64,000 nucleotides of DNA, taken from Pseudoalteromonas luteoviolacea S2607. Its GTDB lineage: Bacteria > Pseudomonadota > Gammaproteobacteria > Enterobacterales > Alteromonadaceae. The DNA lies in assembly GCF_001625575.1 (NCBI RefSeq), contig NZ_AUXV01000015.1:62001-126000 (forward strand), read 5' to 3'. The translations under genes were made by a program, and so were the position numbers. The notes below the pieces were generated by a model. That model saw only the letters and a program-made list of their open reading frames with translations, was not told the origin of the DNA and made no database searches. Below, piece by piece: positions 55,816 to 64,000 of this stretch (the first letter of the stretch is position 1; each line of letters opens with the position of its first letter).

Positions 55816-56192
55816 AAAAACTCCTTTCTTATAATAAATACGAAATTTCAGCCTAAAAAAACCTATATACCCCTGATTATCAAAGGCGCATCGGCTTATT
55901 TAAAGAATATATAAACTCAGCATACCAGTTAAAGTATCAACAAAGTGTTAATAAGATGATTTTATAATTTAAAGGCCAAGTCAAAAATGCTTCTAAACCG
56001 CTGAAAATTATAAAAACATTATCGGTAAACACTACTTCAAAATATATAAGATTTGCAACATAAAAATGCGACTAACTTAATTGCCAAATTGGCTGTACGA
56101 ATTACGACCATTTACTATGCTTTAGTGAGCGAAACATTAAACCATACATAATCTGCACAGATTGTATCGTGCGTTTCAAGAGGAACAATAAT
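55816..56192. other. Divergent promoter region, 377 bases
   Basis: It separates the S66 gene (minus) from the large lipoprotein gene (plus). It is AT-rich without an obvious operator or RNA gene. Confidence 0.4.
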
Positions 56193-59100
56193 ATGTTTTA
56201 TTCATGCAAACGGATGCATCTTGTCAGTACTTTGGTGCTAAGTATGCTTGTTGCTAGTTGTGGTGGCTCATCTGGTGGAGATTCGGGCAATCCGACAACG
56301 CCAACGCCGACGCCAACCCCCACACAGCCACAAAACAATGCACCAACAGTTTCTATCAGTGGCGAGAACTCCATCCAAGAAAAAAAAGAGATTTCACTGA
56401 CGGCACAAGCCAGTGATAGCGATGGCTCTGTAGAATCATATTCATGGCAAATTGTTTCGGGACCATCAACAACGCTGACAAATTCCGCGACCCAAACAGT
56501 AACATTTACCACGCCTGACGTAACCGAAGACACAACCATGACACTTCGCGTCACTGTTACTGATGATGACAACGCAACAGCAAGTGCTGACTTCAATTTA
56601 AGTGTGTCACGCATTGTTAAGTCGGTCACAATCACGGGTTTAGTGACGGATGGTCCAATACCCAATGCCGGTTTAACGATCATTATCGGCGATCAGAACT
56701 TTGAGTTGGCTGCCGATGCCGAAGGTAAATATACATATACACTCGATGTGGACGAATCCATGGAGGATGACTTGGTGCGCATTCGCGCAAAAGGCGGTAC
56801 CACACAGTCTGAAGTCGAGTTTTATTCTCAGCTGCCCAGCTTTGCTTCAATACAGTCACAAGCTGGTGAAGATGGAGTGCTAGATAAAGATGACAACTTC
56901 GGCGTGAATATTACCAATGTCACTACATCTGAGTATGCATTGATAACCAAAGAAGTTGGTATACCACAATCTCAAAGTGTACTTAACCAAGCTCTAGTTG
57001 GTATAGACGCTGATGAAAAGCTCACGCTAGCTGCGCTAATAAAAATAGTGGTCGATGGCGAGGGTGACGATGCTTTTGATTTACCTCCGGGCGTGAACTC
57101 AACATTCGATTTAGTGTCTAGTCAAACCGCGGTCGATGACTTAACGAATACCATTAACGAGCAAAACCCATCCCTAATTGACAGCACAAAAAATGAAATA
57201 AAAGACGATGGCGACCTAGTAGACAGTGGCCAGACAGGCATTACCGGTGACTTTTTGATTGGCTCGACCAGTCGATTTGAGGATTTATTTTTAGAGGCCA
57301 CTTTCAGCGCAGACAACACCGGTACTTTTGCTGATTATTCCAGTGGCAATATTACTTGGACTCAAAACGAACAAGGCCTTGTCAGTATTACATTTGTAGG
57401 CGATGTTCGCAGCAACGGCTTTCCTTGTACAGACAGCGGTGGTTCACAGCTTGTGTGCCAATTCAAATACAAAAGCGCTACTTTCTCTGTTATCGATGAG
57501 AATCCAATCGCTAAGGCTATCAGTATTAACTTCATAGGCGACGAAATTACCGTCGTTAGTGAAGGCGAAGGTACTGTGCTTCGCAGTGATGTCTCCCGTC
57601 CAGCAGAGCTATCCATGATTGATAAGAGTAATACCATCACACCTGATAGTGGCAAATTCAGTGGCGACTGGTACATCAACGCACTTTACTATGTCGAGAC
57701 AGGCAAGTTTGCCAGCAAGGTTACCTTTAATAGCGATGGCACCGGCAGTGCACAAACTCCATCAGGTGAATCTCGCTCGCTCTCATGGTCAATAGCTAAT
57801 AATACGTTGACCATTACCTTAGCCGCCACAGATACACTTGCAGCTAAAACGTTTACTTATTGGATGATTAAGGGTGTGCATACAGGGTATCAGTTCTGGG
57901 CTACGACCGAGAAAACAGAGTCTGAAAGCCATAGAAGGCGCAGCGGCTTGATGATACCCGAACAACAAATTACACTCACTGAAAGTGATGCTTTAGGGCG
58001 CTTTAGAGAACATTATGGCTCGTCTGAACTACGCAATAATTTTATCGACAATTATGTAAATGGCGCTTCTTATTACTTCTTGAGTAACTTAAGAGATGCA
58101 TGGCATGTCTCCGGCCGAACGCTTGACATGGTAAACTATATTGATAGTTCGTCAGGTACAGGCATGTCGGTTCGTCAATGCTCTGAAAACGCCACCAGCG
58201 AACAATGTACACTCCAGTGGCACCAAAAAATCGAAGTGATATCGCGCAATAGTAGCGCGTGGTTTGCACGTGTTAGTTACCCTGCGACCAGCCAAAACAG
58301 CTCAAGAGTTGTGCAGTACCTTAAAGGCCAATCAACCTTAACGCAATTTGACTATTTTTGGTTAGACGGTAAATCTATGTATTTTATTGAAGACAGTCAG
58401 GTGCTCTCCAATCAATTTACGGTAAAAACCAATGAAGATAACTCATCGTCTCGCGTCGTGCTTACCAATGGCAATGAAATAGGCACTTACTCTATTGCTC
58501 AAGGGCTTTTGAAAATCGATCAAATGGGTGCTGTCGGTGTCACTAAGATCAACATGTTCGACAGAGATTATCTCAATGTATGTGGCTACCCAGAAGGTAC
58601 CAGTTGTGATTCAGGTGAGGTTAGAGATCTATACTTTGATTTTGCCTTAGCCTCTCGTTCTCTGTCTACCACTCCGCCGACAACGACTCCACTGGCTATA
58701 GATGGTACTTGGTATATGCCCAGCTCCCCAGATTTTGTCATTGTGATCCGTGATGGCGTATGGGTGCATATGGAATTGAAGTCAGATCAAGACCCACAAG
58801 GTTTTGCAGGGCTAGAGATTGGTAGCCTAACTTGGAATGAGTCTAGTGGAGAGTTGATGGTATCTAAGGTCATTGACACTAATGGTGTGTATGGTTTTGA
58901 TTCCAACCTGATGCACGTTGCCACGGTTGCCAACAACCAACTGACACTAGACATTCAAGGGGAAAGTCCCACCATTTTAGAACGCTTAATTGACTCAAAC
59001 GAGCCAAGGGTGGGTGGCTTTATCGAATACCCTCTGAGCACAGACAAAATCTTTGTGAACGTATTTCTGCCTGATAATAAATTCTTTGAAGCAGAATACA

Positions 59101-59645
59101 ACCCTTCAATGTCTGATGGCCCGGGCATTAATTATGGCTCCTATGTATACAATGCTGATTCAGGTCTTACCGAGCTAACTTATGAACTAAACCAGCTGAA
59201 TACCGATGACACGACCTTCTTCTTGTATCAAGCAGGCCCTGATGTATTGCACTGGAAAGATACAGATGAAGTTGGAGCTGTTGTTCGCGTCAAGCCTAAT
59301 AGTACTCAACCTTATCTAGACCCTTATAAGCTCAAATATGAGCGATTTGCACTTAAAAATGGAGACACGACTCACTATATCGATATGTATAGTAATGGTA
59401 CGGCTGATTTTGTCACCAATGGCCAAACCCGTGCCTTCACATGGACTGTGACACTTGGTCAGCTAAATTTGAAAGCAGTCACACCCAGTGCAGGCCTTGC
59501 AGTAGAAGCTTATGTTATTACACCGACAGCAAAAATCGACGATGGTTGGAATGTCGATGTCATTATGTTGTCGCATCCTACTGTGCTTGATAATGAAGAC
59601 AGTCCAGACCACCACACTAGGTTCAGCGGCACACTTCGTAGATAA
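56193..59645 (+). CDS. Large lipoprotein with PKD-like and repeated beta domains
   Basis: The 1150-residue protein has a lipoprotein signal (LVASC, Cys23) and a Pro/Thr linker (PTPTPTPTQPQ). A PKD/cadherin-like domain follows (about 45-140: NNAPTVSISGENSIQEKKEI start, SADFNLSVSR end), then a carboxypeptidase-regulatory-like segment (ITGLVTDGPIPNAGLTIIIG). The remainder contains several related beta units with the pattern strand, T-F-N-S-D-G-T-G, then S-W-S-x-x-x-x-T-L-T-I. Examples are near residues 390, 515 and 1090. It is a surface-exposed protein of unknown function, perhaps a polysaccharide or matrix binder. AAGAGGAA supports the ATG at 56193 over a GTG at 56169. Many phylogenetically narrow lipoproteins look like this. 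Confidence 0.78.
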   Translation: MFYSCKRMHLVSTLVLSMLVASCGGSSGGDSGNPTTPTPTPTPTQPQNNAPTVSISGENSIQEKKEISLTAQASDSDGSVESYSWQIVSGPSTTLTNSATQTVTFTTPDVTEDTTMTLRVTVTDDDNATASADFNLSVSRIVKSVTITGLVTDGPIPNAGLTIIIGDQNFELAADAEGKYTYTLDVDESMEDDLVRIRAKGGTTQSEVEFYSQLPSFASIQSQAGEDGVLDKDDNFGVNITNVTTSEYALITKEVGIPQSQSVLNQALVGIDADEKLTLAALIKIVVDGEGDDAFDLPPGVNSTFDLVSSQTAVDDLTNTINEQNPSLIDSTKNEIKDDGDLVDSGQTGITGDFLIGSTSRFEDLFLEATFSADNTGTFADYSSGNITWTQNEQGLVSITFVGDVRSNGFPCTDSGGSQLVCQFKYKSATFSVIDENPIAKAISINFIGDEITVVSEGEGTVLRSDVSRPAELSMIDKSNTITPDSGKFSGDWYINALYYVETGKFASKVTFNSDGTGSAQTPSGESRSLSWSIANNTLTITLAATDTLAAKTFTYWMIKGVHTGYQFWATTEKTESESHRRRSGLMIPEQQITLTESDALGRFREHYGSSELRNNFIDNYVNGASYYFLSNLRDAWHVSGRTLDMVNYIDSSSGTGMSVRQCSENATSEQCTLQWHQKIEVISRNSSAWFARVSYPATSQNSSRVVQYLKGQSTLTQFDYFWLDGKSMYFIEDSQVLSNQFTVKTNEDNSSSRVVLTNGNEIGTYSIAQGLLKIDQMGAVGVTKINMFDRDYLNVCGYPEGTSCDSGEVRDLYFDFALASRSLSTTPPTTTPLAIDGTWYMPSSPDFVIVIRDGVWVHMELKSDQDPQGFAGLEIGSLTWNESSGELMVSKVIDTNGVYGFDSNLMHVATVANNQLTLDIQGESPTILERLIDSNEPRVGGFIEYPLSTDKIFVNVFLPDNKFFEAEYNPSMSDGPGINYGSYVYNADSGLTELTYELNQLNTDDTTFFLYQAGPDVLHWKDTDEVGAVVRVKPNSTQPYLDPYKLKYERFALKNGDTTHYIDMYSNGTADFVTNGQTRAFTWTVTLGQLNLKAVTPSAGLAVEAYVITPTAKIDDGWNVDVIMLSHPTVLDNEDSPDHHTRFSGTLRR

Positions 59646-59656
59646 TACAGCTCTTC

Positions 59657-59690
59657 ATGGCGCTGCCTCATCGCAGCGCCATTTAATTTC
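59657..59690 (+). terminator. Rho-independent terminator of the large lipoprotein gene
   Basis: ATGGCGCTGC and GCAGCGCCAT pair perfectly around a six-base loop and are followed by TTAATTTC, 11 bases past the stop. Confidence 0.75.
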
Positions 59691-59758
59691 AAAATCCGCA
59701 ACAAATCGGTATATATATTGCTCAGTAATTACATACTTACTTGGGTGAGTTGTGAGCG

Positions 59759-60433
59759 ATGAAATTAACGCAAGACGAATTGGACTACATACATGAAGTT
59801 GTAGAGCGACCCTACTTGGAAAAAATGAATAGCCAAGTAGTTTCTGATTCACAGCAAAGGAATAAAATACAAGGCTTATTGGCGCAACTACTCATGTTCG
59901 ATCCACTTAGCCTATTACTGTCTCATGATCAACATGTTGCGTTGCAGTCATTTGACGCCAACAGTCTACTCAAACTATTTACTAGAGACATACCTCATAA
60001 GCTGTTACATGAAGAAAATGAGAATGAAATGGCTTTGCTCACGCTTATCGACCAATTGCCTAATATCATTGACGACCATGGTTTTCCACGAAACTGGCGC
60101 TTTCACCCATCCCCTAAAATCTCAATGAAACTGGCTAGTAACAGTGATAGCCCTAAGCTTACATTTACTGTAGACAGCCTTTCACTATCAGGGGCTTGCG
60201 TTATTACCTTTCCGCTAAATAGTTATATGTCTGTCGAACTATTTTTGCATGGACATGCTTGTCTAGAACTCGCCTGTGGATTAGAAATTAATATTCAAGT
60301 AGAACGCGCAGTTTCCCGAGCTAAACACCAAGTTGCCCTAGAGTTTTCACAAGCGACGCGTGATAACCCTGTGCTTAAATTGCTCATACTGAGCCAGTAT
60401 GTAAAGTGCCGCTCTCAAGATCCTGACTTGTGA
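59759..60433 (+). CDS. Uncharacterised protein, possibly PilZ-like
   Basis: The 224-residue cytoplasmic protein has an acidic helical N-terminal half. Its C-terminal part (about 125-210) alternates strands (SPKLTFTVDSLSLSGACVIT, VELFLHGHACLEL, LEINIQVERAVSRAKHQVAL, EFSQA), as in PilZ domains. The usual c-di-GMP-binding RxxxR and DxSxxG motifs are only approximated (VDSLSLSGA), so ligand binding is doubtful. It is preceded by a terminator and stands alone. It could be a degenerate PilZ or merely PilZ-shaped. Confidence 0.6.
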   Translation: MKLTQDELDYIHEVVERPYLEKMNSQVVSDSQQRNKIQGLLAQLLMFDPLSLLLSHDQHVALQSFDANSLLKLFTRDIPHKLLHEENENEMALLTLIDQLPNIIDDHGFPRNWRFHPSPKISMKLASNSDSPKLTFTVDSLSLSGACVITFPLNSYMSVELFLHGHACLELACGLEINIQVERAVSRAKHQVALEFSQATRDNPVLKLLILSQYVKCRSQDPDL

Positions 60434-60484
60434 GCGGCAAAAGACTGCCTATTGATTCTGAGCGCTCCGACAAGGCACCTTATA

Positions 60485-61108
60485 TCAGAAAGTTTGATAT
60501 AGAACTCTTGCTGCTAGCAGTAAAAAAGCAGCACCCAGTACTTTTGAGATGACAGACTGGCGAGACTGTAAATTTAGTTTTTCATTGGCTGACGATGTAG
60601 CAATTGACACAAAAATAAACCATATTGCATCAATGGCAAATACTGTAAAGCACATCAGGAAAGCCAAAGATACCGTCATAGCTTCAGGGTCAATAAACTG
60701 AGAAAACAAAGCGACAAAAAAGATTGCAGTTTTAGGATTAATAAACGCGACCATAAACCCCTCTTTTGCAGCAGTAAGCCAATTGCTTGCGACCCGTTCA
60801 TTTTGCGCGTCGTTGCTACCAGTTGATTTGCTCGTGAGGATCTTGAACCCTAGATAAGCTAAATATGCAGCCCCCAAGTACAATAGCCCCGTATACAATA
60901 CTGGAAACTGAGAAATTAAACTGGCAAGACCCAAAATAGACAGTGCCGCATAGCTACCTACACCGAGTGCGTGTGCCACACTGGCCGCAATTCCAGATTT
61001 AGCTCCCCCATTGATACTATGCCGAACAACGACAGCTAAACTAGGACCTGGCGACATTGCCCCCAAGGTACAAATCAATGCCAAGCTCAACCATGCAGAT
61101 AATTCCAT
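60485..61108 (-). CDS. LysE/RhtB-family amino-acid exporter
   Basis: The 207-residue protein has about six membrane helices and the LysE signature near the N terminus (LGAMSPGPSLAVVVRHSINGG), then GIAASVAHALGVGSYAALSI, and the mid-protein KEGFMVAFINPKTAIFFVAL. The family exports amino acids or related metabolites by proton exchange. AGAGG lies five bases before the ATG at 61108; a GTG two codons upstream is also in frame. It is convergent with the gene at 59759-60433. The exported compound is unknown. Confidence 0.92.
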   Translation of the reverse strand: MELSAWLSLALICTLGAMSPGPSLAVVVRHSINGGAKSGIAASVAHALGVGSYAALSILGLASLISQFPVLYTGLLYLGAAYLAYLGFKILTSKSTGSNDAQNERVASNWLTAAKEGFMVAFINPKTAIFFVALFSQFIDPEAMTVSLAFLMCFTVFAIDAIWFIFVSIATSSANEKLNLQSRQSVISKVLGAAFLLLAARVLYQTF

Positions 61109-61232
61109 ATTCACCTCTTTGAAATTGTGAACGGCGAGTTTACATAAGTTTCGTAAGCTTAGCTAACACATTTAGGCGTCTTAAAAGGTTTATACAATTA
61201 CCCATGGACCCTGCCCATGACACAGATGTTAC

Positions 61233-62369
61233 ATGACCCAGATATCTCGGAGCACAAGTCATTGTTATTTTATCCATATTGTGAACAGACTGAATTTTGT
61301 CAACGGAAAAGCTCCCCTATTTCTATTTATTCGCGACTTCTATATTATTTCGAGGGCTGGCATCACATTAAATAAAGTAGAGCAAAGAGCATTGACCAAT
61401 TTAACTATCAATAAAAAAGTCCTGATATTACTCATCATCTTTATTGCACTGGCGGTATTGGTCTCGCTTCGTTTTTTGCCAAAAGATATACCGCAATACC
61501 AACAACCCGCGGTTGCACATGTTGAGCGTAAAAAAAGCCCTTATTCACCCCAATCAAAAAACAACACAACATCACTACATGAGCGCATCGAGCCTGTAAA
61601 CGTCGAGGGCGAAATTAATGCATTAACAATCTACTCAGGTCAGCTTAGAGTCATGGACAAGCCTCAGTGGAAGTTGCCCAATAACTTTTATAGTGTATTT
61701 ACGGCTTTAAAAATCGCAGCTAAAAATGGAGATGTTGAGGCAAAATACATCATCGCAATGAATTTAGAATATTGTCTTAGCGCACCACTAGACGATACTG
61801 CCCTGCAAAAAAAGCTAGATGAATACGCCAGCGACGGTTACGGCACGTCATCTATGGACACCGCAATAGAGCAGTTCAATTATTGTAATTACATAACGCA
61901 ATCAGAGCGCAGCCAATTTTTCTCGTACTTAGAGGATGCCGCAAACAGCGGATCGGTCGCAGCACAAGAACATTTCACCAGGATACGGCCAGATTTTTAT
62001 ATGGAATTTCAGGGGTTTAAATCTCTATCGCGAGATGAGTACATACTAAAGCAAGATACCTACATTGAGCAAAGGGTGTCTTTTTTGAAACAAGCGGGTT
62101 TGCATGGCAGTGAGCAAGCACTAAAATATTTATCATATTTATACCACTCTCAACAACTAAGCCAAAATAGCCTTGCGAACGCTTATGCATTGAACAAAGT
62201 CATTGCTCAGATCACTGACAATAGCGACACGCATAACCGCTATGCAAAATATGAGCAAAGCCAATATTTACAACTAACTGCCGAAGAGCTCGATACTGCC
62301 CATGAAATTTATGAACACTGGATTTCGAGCATTCGGGCTAACGGAACCTATTACCCGAGTAAGTATTGA
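61233..62369 (+). CDS. Membrane-anchored protein of unknown function
   Basis: The 378-residue frame contains one membrane helix (about 62-80, VLILLIIFIALAVLVSLRF) and a largely helical C-terminal domain (about 140-370) with repeated Tyr/Leu/Ala segments (AAKNGDVEAKYIIAMNLEY, YLEDAANSGSVAAQEHF, QALKYLSYLYHSQQLS) that resemble Sel1/TPR-like helical repeats. The first 53 residues do not look coding. A TTG at 61392 is a plausible alternative start but has no clear ribosome binding site. The repeat region suggests protein binding in the periplasm. Confidence 0.65.
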   Translation: MTQISRSTSHCYFIHIVNRLNFVNGKAPLFLFIRDFYIISRAGITLNKVEQRALTNLTINKKVLILLIIFIALAVLVSLRFLPKDIPQYQQPAVAHVERKKSPYSPQSKNNTTSLHERIEPVNVEGEINALTIYSGQLRVMDKPQWKLPNNFYSVFTALKIAAKNGDVEAKYIIAMNLEYCLSAPLDDTALQKKLDEYASDGYGTSSMDTAIEQFNYCNYITQSERSQFFSYLEDAANSGSVAAQEHFTRIRPDFYMEFQGFKSLSRDEYILKQDTYIEQRVSFLKQAGLHGSEQALKYLSYLYHSQQLSQNSLANAYALNKVIAQITDNSDTHNRYAKYEQSQYLQLTAEELDTAHEIYEHWISSIRANGTYYPSKY

Positions 62370-62481
62370 TATGTTGCATGCTCTGTTTTTGCAACCGACC
62401 CTAAACACAGACTGGGTAACTAAATATGGCGAGGCTCCTTTCAATAAGCACATACAAATTAGCTCAAAAACCCCTTATAAT

Positions 62482-62498
62482 GCTGGTTAATTACCAGC
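62482..62498. terminator. Small dyad between convergent genes
   Basis: GCTGGT and ACCAGC pair around a five-base loop between two converging genes. No strong T tract follows. Confidence 0.35.
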
Positions 62499-62516
62499 GT
62501 ACATGCAAGCGAGACT

Positions 62517-62972
62517 TTACTCTACAGCGCCATTTTTAACACTTTCTCTCTCTACGTACTGCGCCACTTTACTTGTAATTTGCCACTTTTTACCATCAAA
62601 GATTAAATTCAAATAGTCGACATAACCATGCTGTTTATTTTCACCCCAAGTGAACTCAACAGTTGCGTTAGCTGCATTTTTAGTTCTTAGAAGCTGAGTG
62701 ATTTCGATCTTGGCATTCCACTTATTTCCAGTATCGACCATTTTAACAAATTGGTTTCGGTCATAATTATGAAACATGTTTCGCCTATCAAAAAATTGAA
62801 TTGTCGCTGTTTCCTGAAATGCCGCTTCTACACGCTTACCAACGCCTTCACTCACCCCTTTAATGTATGAGTTAACAGCTGCCTGTGGCGTAGTAAATTC
62901 TTGTGCACTCACACTAAACACTGTGCTTGATAAAAGCGTTAGGCCTGTTGCTAAAATTAACTTTCTATACAC
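62517..62972 (-). CDS. Secreted NTF2-like (lumazine-binding-type) protein
   Basis: The 151-residue protein has a signal peptide (to about 24, SVSAQ). The NTF2-like domain includes TPQAAVNSYIKGVSEGVGKR, FQETATIQFFDRRN, AANATVEFTWGENKQHGYVD and LNLIFDGKKWQITSKVAQYV. This matches the putative lumazine-binding/SnoaL-like group of small periplasmic proteins. I chose a GTG at 62972 because a GGGGGA tract lies just upstream; the frame also contains a GTG one codon earlier and a TTG at 62984. Function unknown. Confidence 0.74.
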   Translation of the reverse strand: MYRKLILATGLTLLSSTVFSVSAQEFTTPQAAVNSYIKGVSEGVGKRVEAAFQETATIQFFDRRNMFHNYDRNQFVKMVDTGNKWNAKIEITQLLRTKNAANATVEFTWGENKQHGYVDYLNLIFDGKKWQITSKVAQYVERESVKNGAVE

Positions 62973-63387
62973 TACTCCCCCCAATCATTGATTAATTTCT
63001 GTTTATTAGACTTATATGACTACCTGATTTATTTAACTTACTAACCTACTAAACTTTCAAGATGTTAACCAGAGGGATTACATAAAAATATGTCATTGGA
63101 GAGTAGTTCTATTTATAATGGGACAAGCCAACCCTAAATCCGATTTAGCAACTTTACCTATGACCCCTAACCTCATAAAGACATGCTCGGATAAGCACAG
63201 TAATAGTGATTCGTACTCGAAATAAATAAGAAACAATGATACTTAGCTCACTTTTTACACATTGCTATTATTTACCTACCGTAGAACTGCTGGAGGTAAG
63301 AATATTATTAGTGAATTAATATAAATAAATAGCTACAATAATCGCCAAAATTTTATTTTCATACAGTTAACTAGCTAAGGGAAGAAA
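62973..63387. other. 415-base intergenic region
   Basis: It separates the divergent NTF2-like gene and the lipoprotein gene at the right edge. A 35-codon frame starting about 63117 is not convincing. I see no RNA gene. Confidence 0.4.
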
Positions 63388-64000
63388 TTGAAATTTAAGA
63401 TATTAATTTTTGTATTTATCTTTGCACTATTGAGTGGTTGCCAAAGCACTTTTAAATTACAAGATGCTAAATTGCTTTCAACAAACCATGGCTATCTTTT
63501 CGTTAATTTTCCACGGATTAGCTCAGTTTTAGTCGTTAAAAACCTACATACGCACAAAACATACGCACTTCCAACAATCTATAAAGACTCAAGAGGCCTT
63601 TGGTTACCTGAAGGGGAATATAAGATAGTAGAAATTGGAAACCAAAGAAAGATAAAGGGATTTCCGAATATAACAATAAAGACCGGAAATGTAACTAATA
63701 TGGGGTCTTTAGTTCACTTCAATATTGGAAGTGACAAGGAATTGTGGCTCCCGAAACACCTTGGTTATGAAAGTGACCTACTTGCCCAGCACAAGCTAAA
63801 ATTCACACCTTATTTAGATCAAAGTAAAACGATAGAATGGGCACCCAAAAAAATGCCGACACCCAGTGATGTGGTTATTGAAGGCACAGGACAAGGCATA
63901 ATCGTTGGCTTAATTAACCGCTACGTACACAAAGCTCAACAGGGAGAACTAAAAGAGCAGCTCGCAAATGAGGTTAACGTAGATAAGTTTTTTGACTTAG
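63388..64000 (+). CDS. Lipoprotein of unknown function, cut by the window end
   Basis: A frame open to the last base encodes at least 204 residues. It starts with TTG at 63388, supported by AAGGGAAG four bases upstream. It begins MKFKILIFVFIFALLSGC, a lipoprotein signal with lipobox LSGC. The following part (LSTNHGYLFVNFPRISSVLV, PEGEYKIVEIG, VTNMGSLVHFNIG) looks like a beta-rich envelope domain. The remainder lies outside the window. Function unknown. Confidence 0.7.
   Translation, partial: MKFKILIFVFIFALLSGCQSTFKLQDAKLLSTNHGYLFVNFPRISSVLVVKNLHTHKTYALPTIYKDSRGLWLPEGEYKIVEIGNQRKIKGFPNITIKTGNVTNMGSLVHFNIGSDKELWLPKHLGYESDLLAQHKLKFTPYLDQSKTIEWAPKKMPTPSDVVIEGTGQGIIVGLINRYVHKAQQGELKEQLANEVNVDKFFDL

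Noticed and set aside
56198..56683. 161-codon Val-rich frame antisense to the large lipoprotein
   Set aside because: It mirrors the Thr-rich sense strand (ACC read as GGT/GTC codons) and has no independent support.
1..64000. CRISPR arrays, rRNA/tRNA genes, transposases, integrases or prophage genes
   Set aside because: No repeat-spacer pattern, cloverleaf-like sequence or characteristic protein motif was found on reading both strands; short tRNAs could still be missed by eye.

Overview
The window looks like chromosomal DNA of a marine gammaproteobacterium, most likely Pseudoalteromonas or a close relative. This rests on low G+C (roughly 40%), many secreted proteins and lipoproteins, and a gene mix typical of that group; no rRNA or marker gene confirms it. 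I found no rRNA, tRNA, CRISPR array, insertion sequence or prophage. Most genes are small transcription units of ordinary cell physiology, interrupted by a few accessory features.

Layout. 1-11.4 kb holds an aldehyde dehydrogenase with a divergent AraC regulator, a SoxR module (soxR diverging from a flavodoxin-like reductase gene whose promoter has the classic 19-bp SoxR spacing), a DUF885 lipoprotein, a secreted esterase-like protein, a MAPEG protein, a GlxA-type regulator, membrane proteins and a PhzF-family isomerase. 11.6-17.1 kb holds a cold-shock protein, a NADAR protein, an acetyltransferase, a C39-like secreted protein, a chemoreceptor and a DUF5329 protein. 17.2-29.1 kb is the most distinctive part. 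It has a secreted two-part protein of unknown function behind a cluster of TTGCA-N3-TGCAA palindromes, then a single-protein nonribosomal peptide synthetase, then a YbbA/YbbP-like ABC transporter. The synthetase order is TubC_N, C-lobe-only condensation remnant, A, T, C, A, T, R, and both A domains have valine-like codes by hand alignment. That architecture predicts a dipeptide aldehyde that could cyclise to a pyrazinone.

29.4-40 kb holds a VOC protein, a small secreted protein, an operon of alpha/beta hydrolase, DUF2255 protein and AraC regulator, a secreted endonuclease/exonuclease/phosphatase lipoprotein, a sterol-desaturase-like membrane oxygenase, a cluster of small genes with a decayed duplicate, an SPFH lipoprotein and a secreted collagen-like/fibrinogen-like protein. 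About 1 kb without genes follows, with an orphan terminator that could mark a small RNA. 41-64 kb holds a SnoaL-like protein, a DinB protein, DbpA helicase, a response regulator diverging from a coiled-coil membrane protein, DUF2306, a LysR regulator diverging from an NAD(P)-binding protein, an RND efflux pair without an outer-membrane factor, a nucleotide pyrophosphatase-like enzyme, an S66 peptidase, a 1150-residue lipoprotein, a possible PilZ-like protein, a LysE exporter, and, at the right edge, a TTG-initiated lipoprotein cut by the window end.

Start codons were moved from the longest open frame where a better ribosome binding site or domain boundary supported it. All family calls are from reading the sequence; no database search was run.
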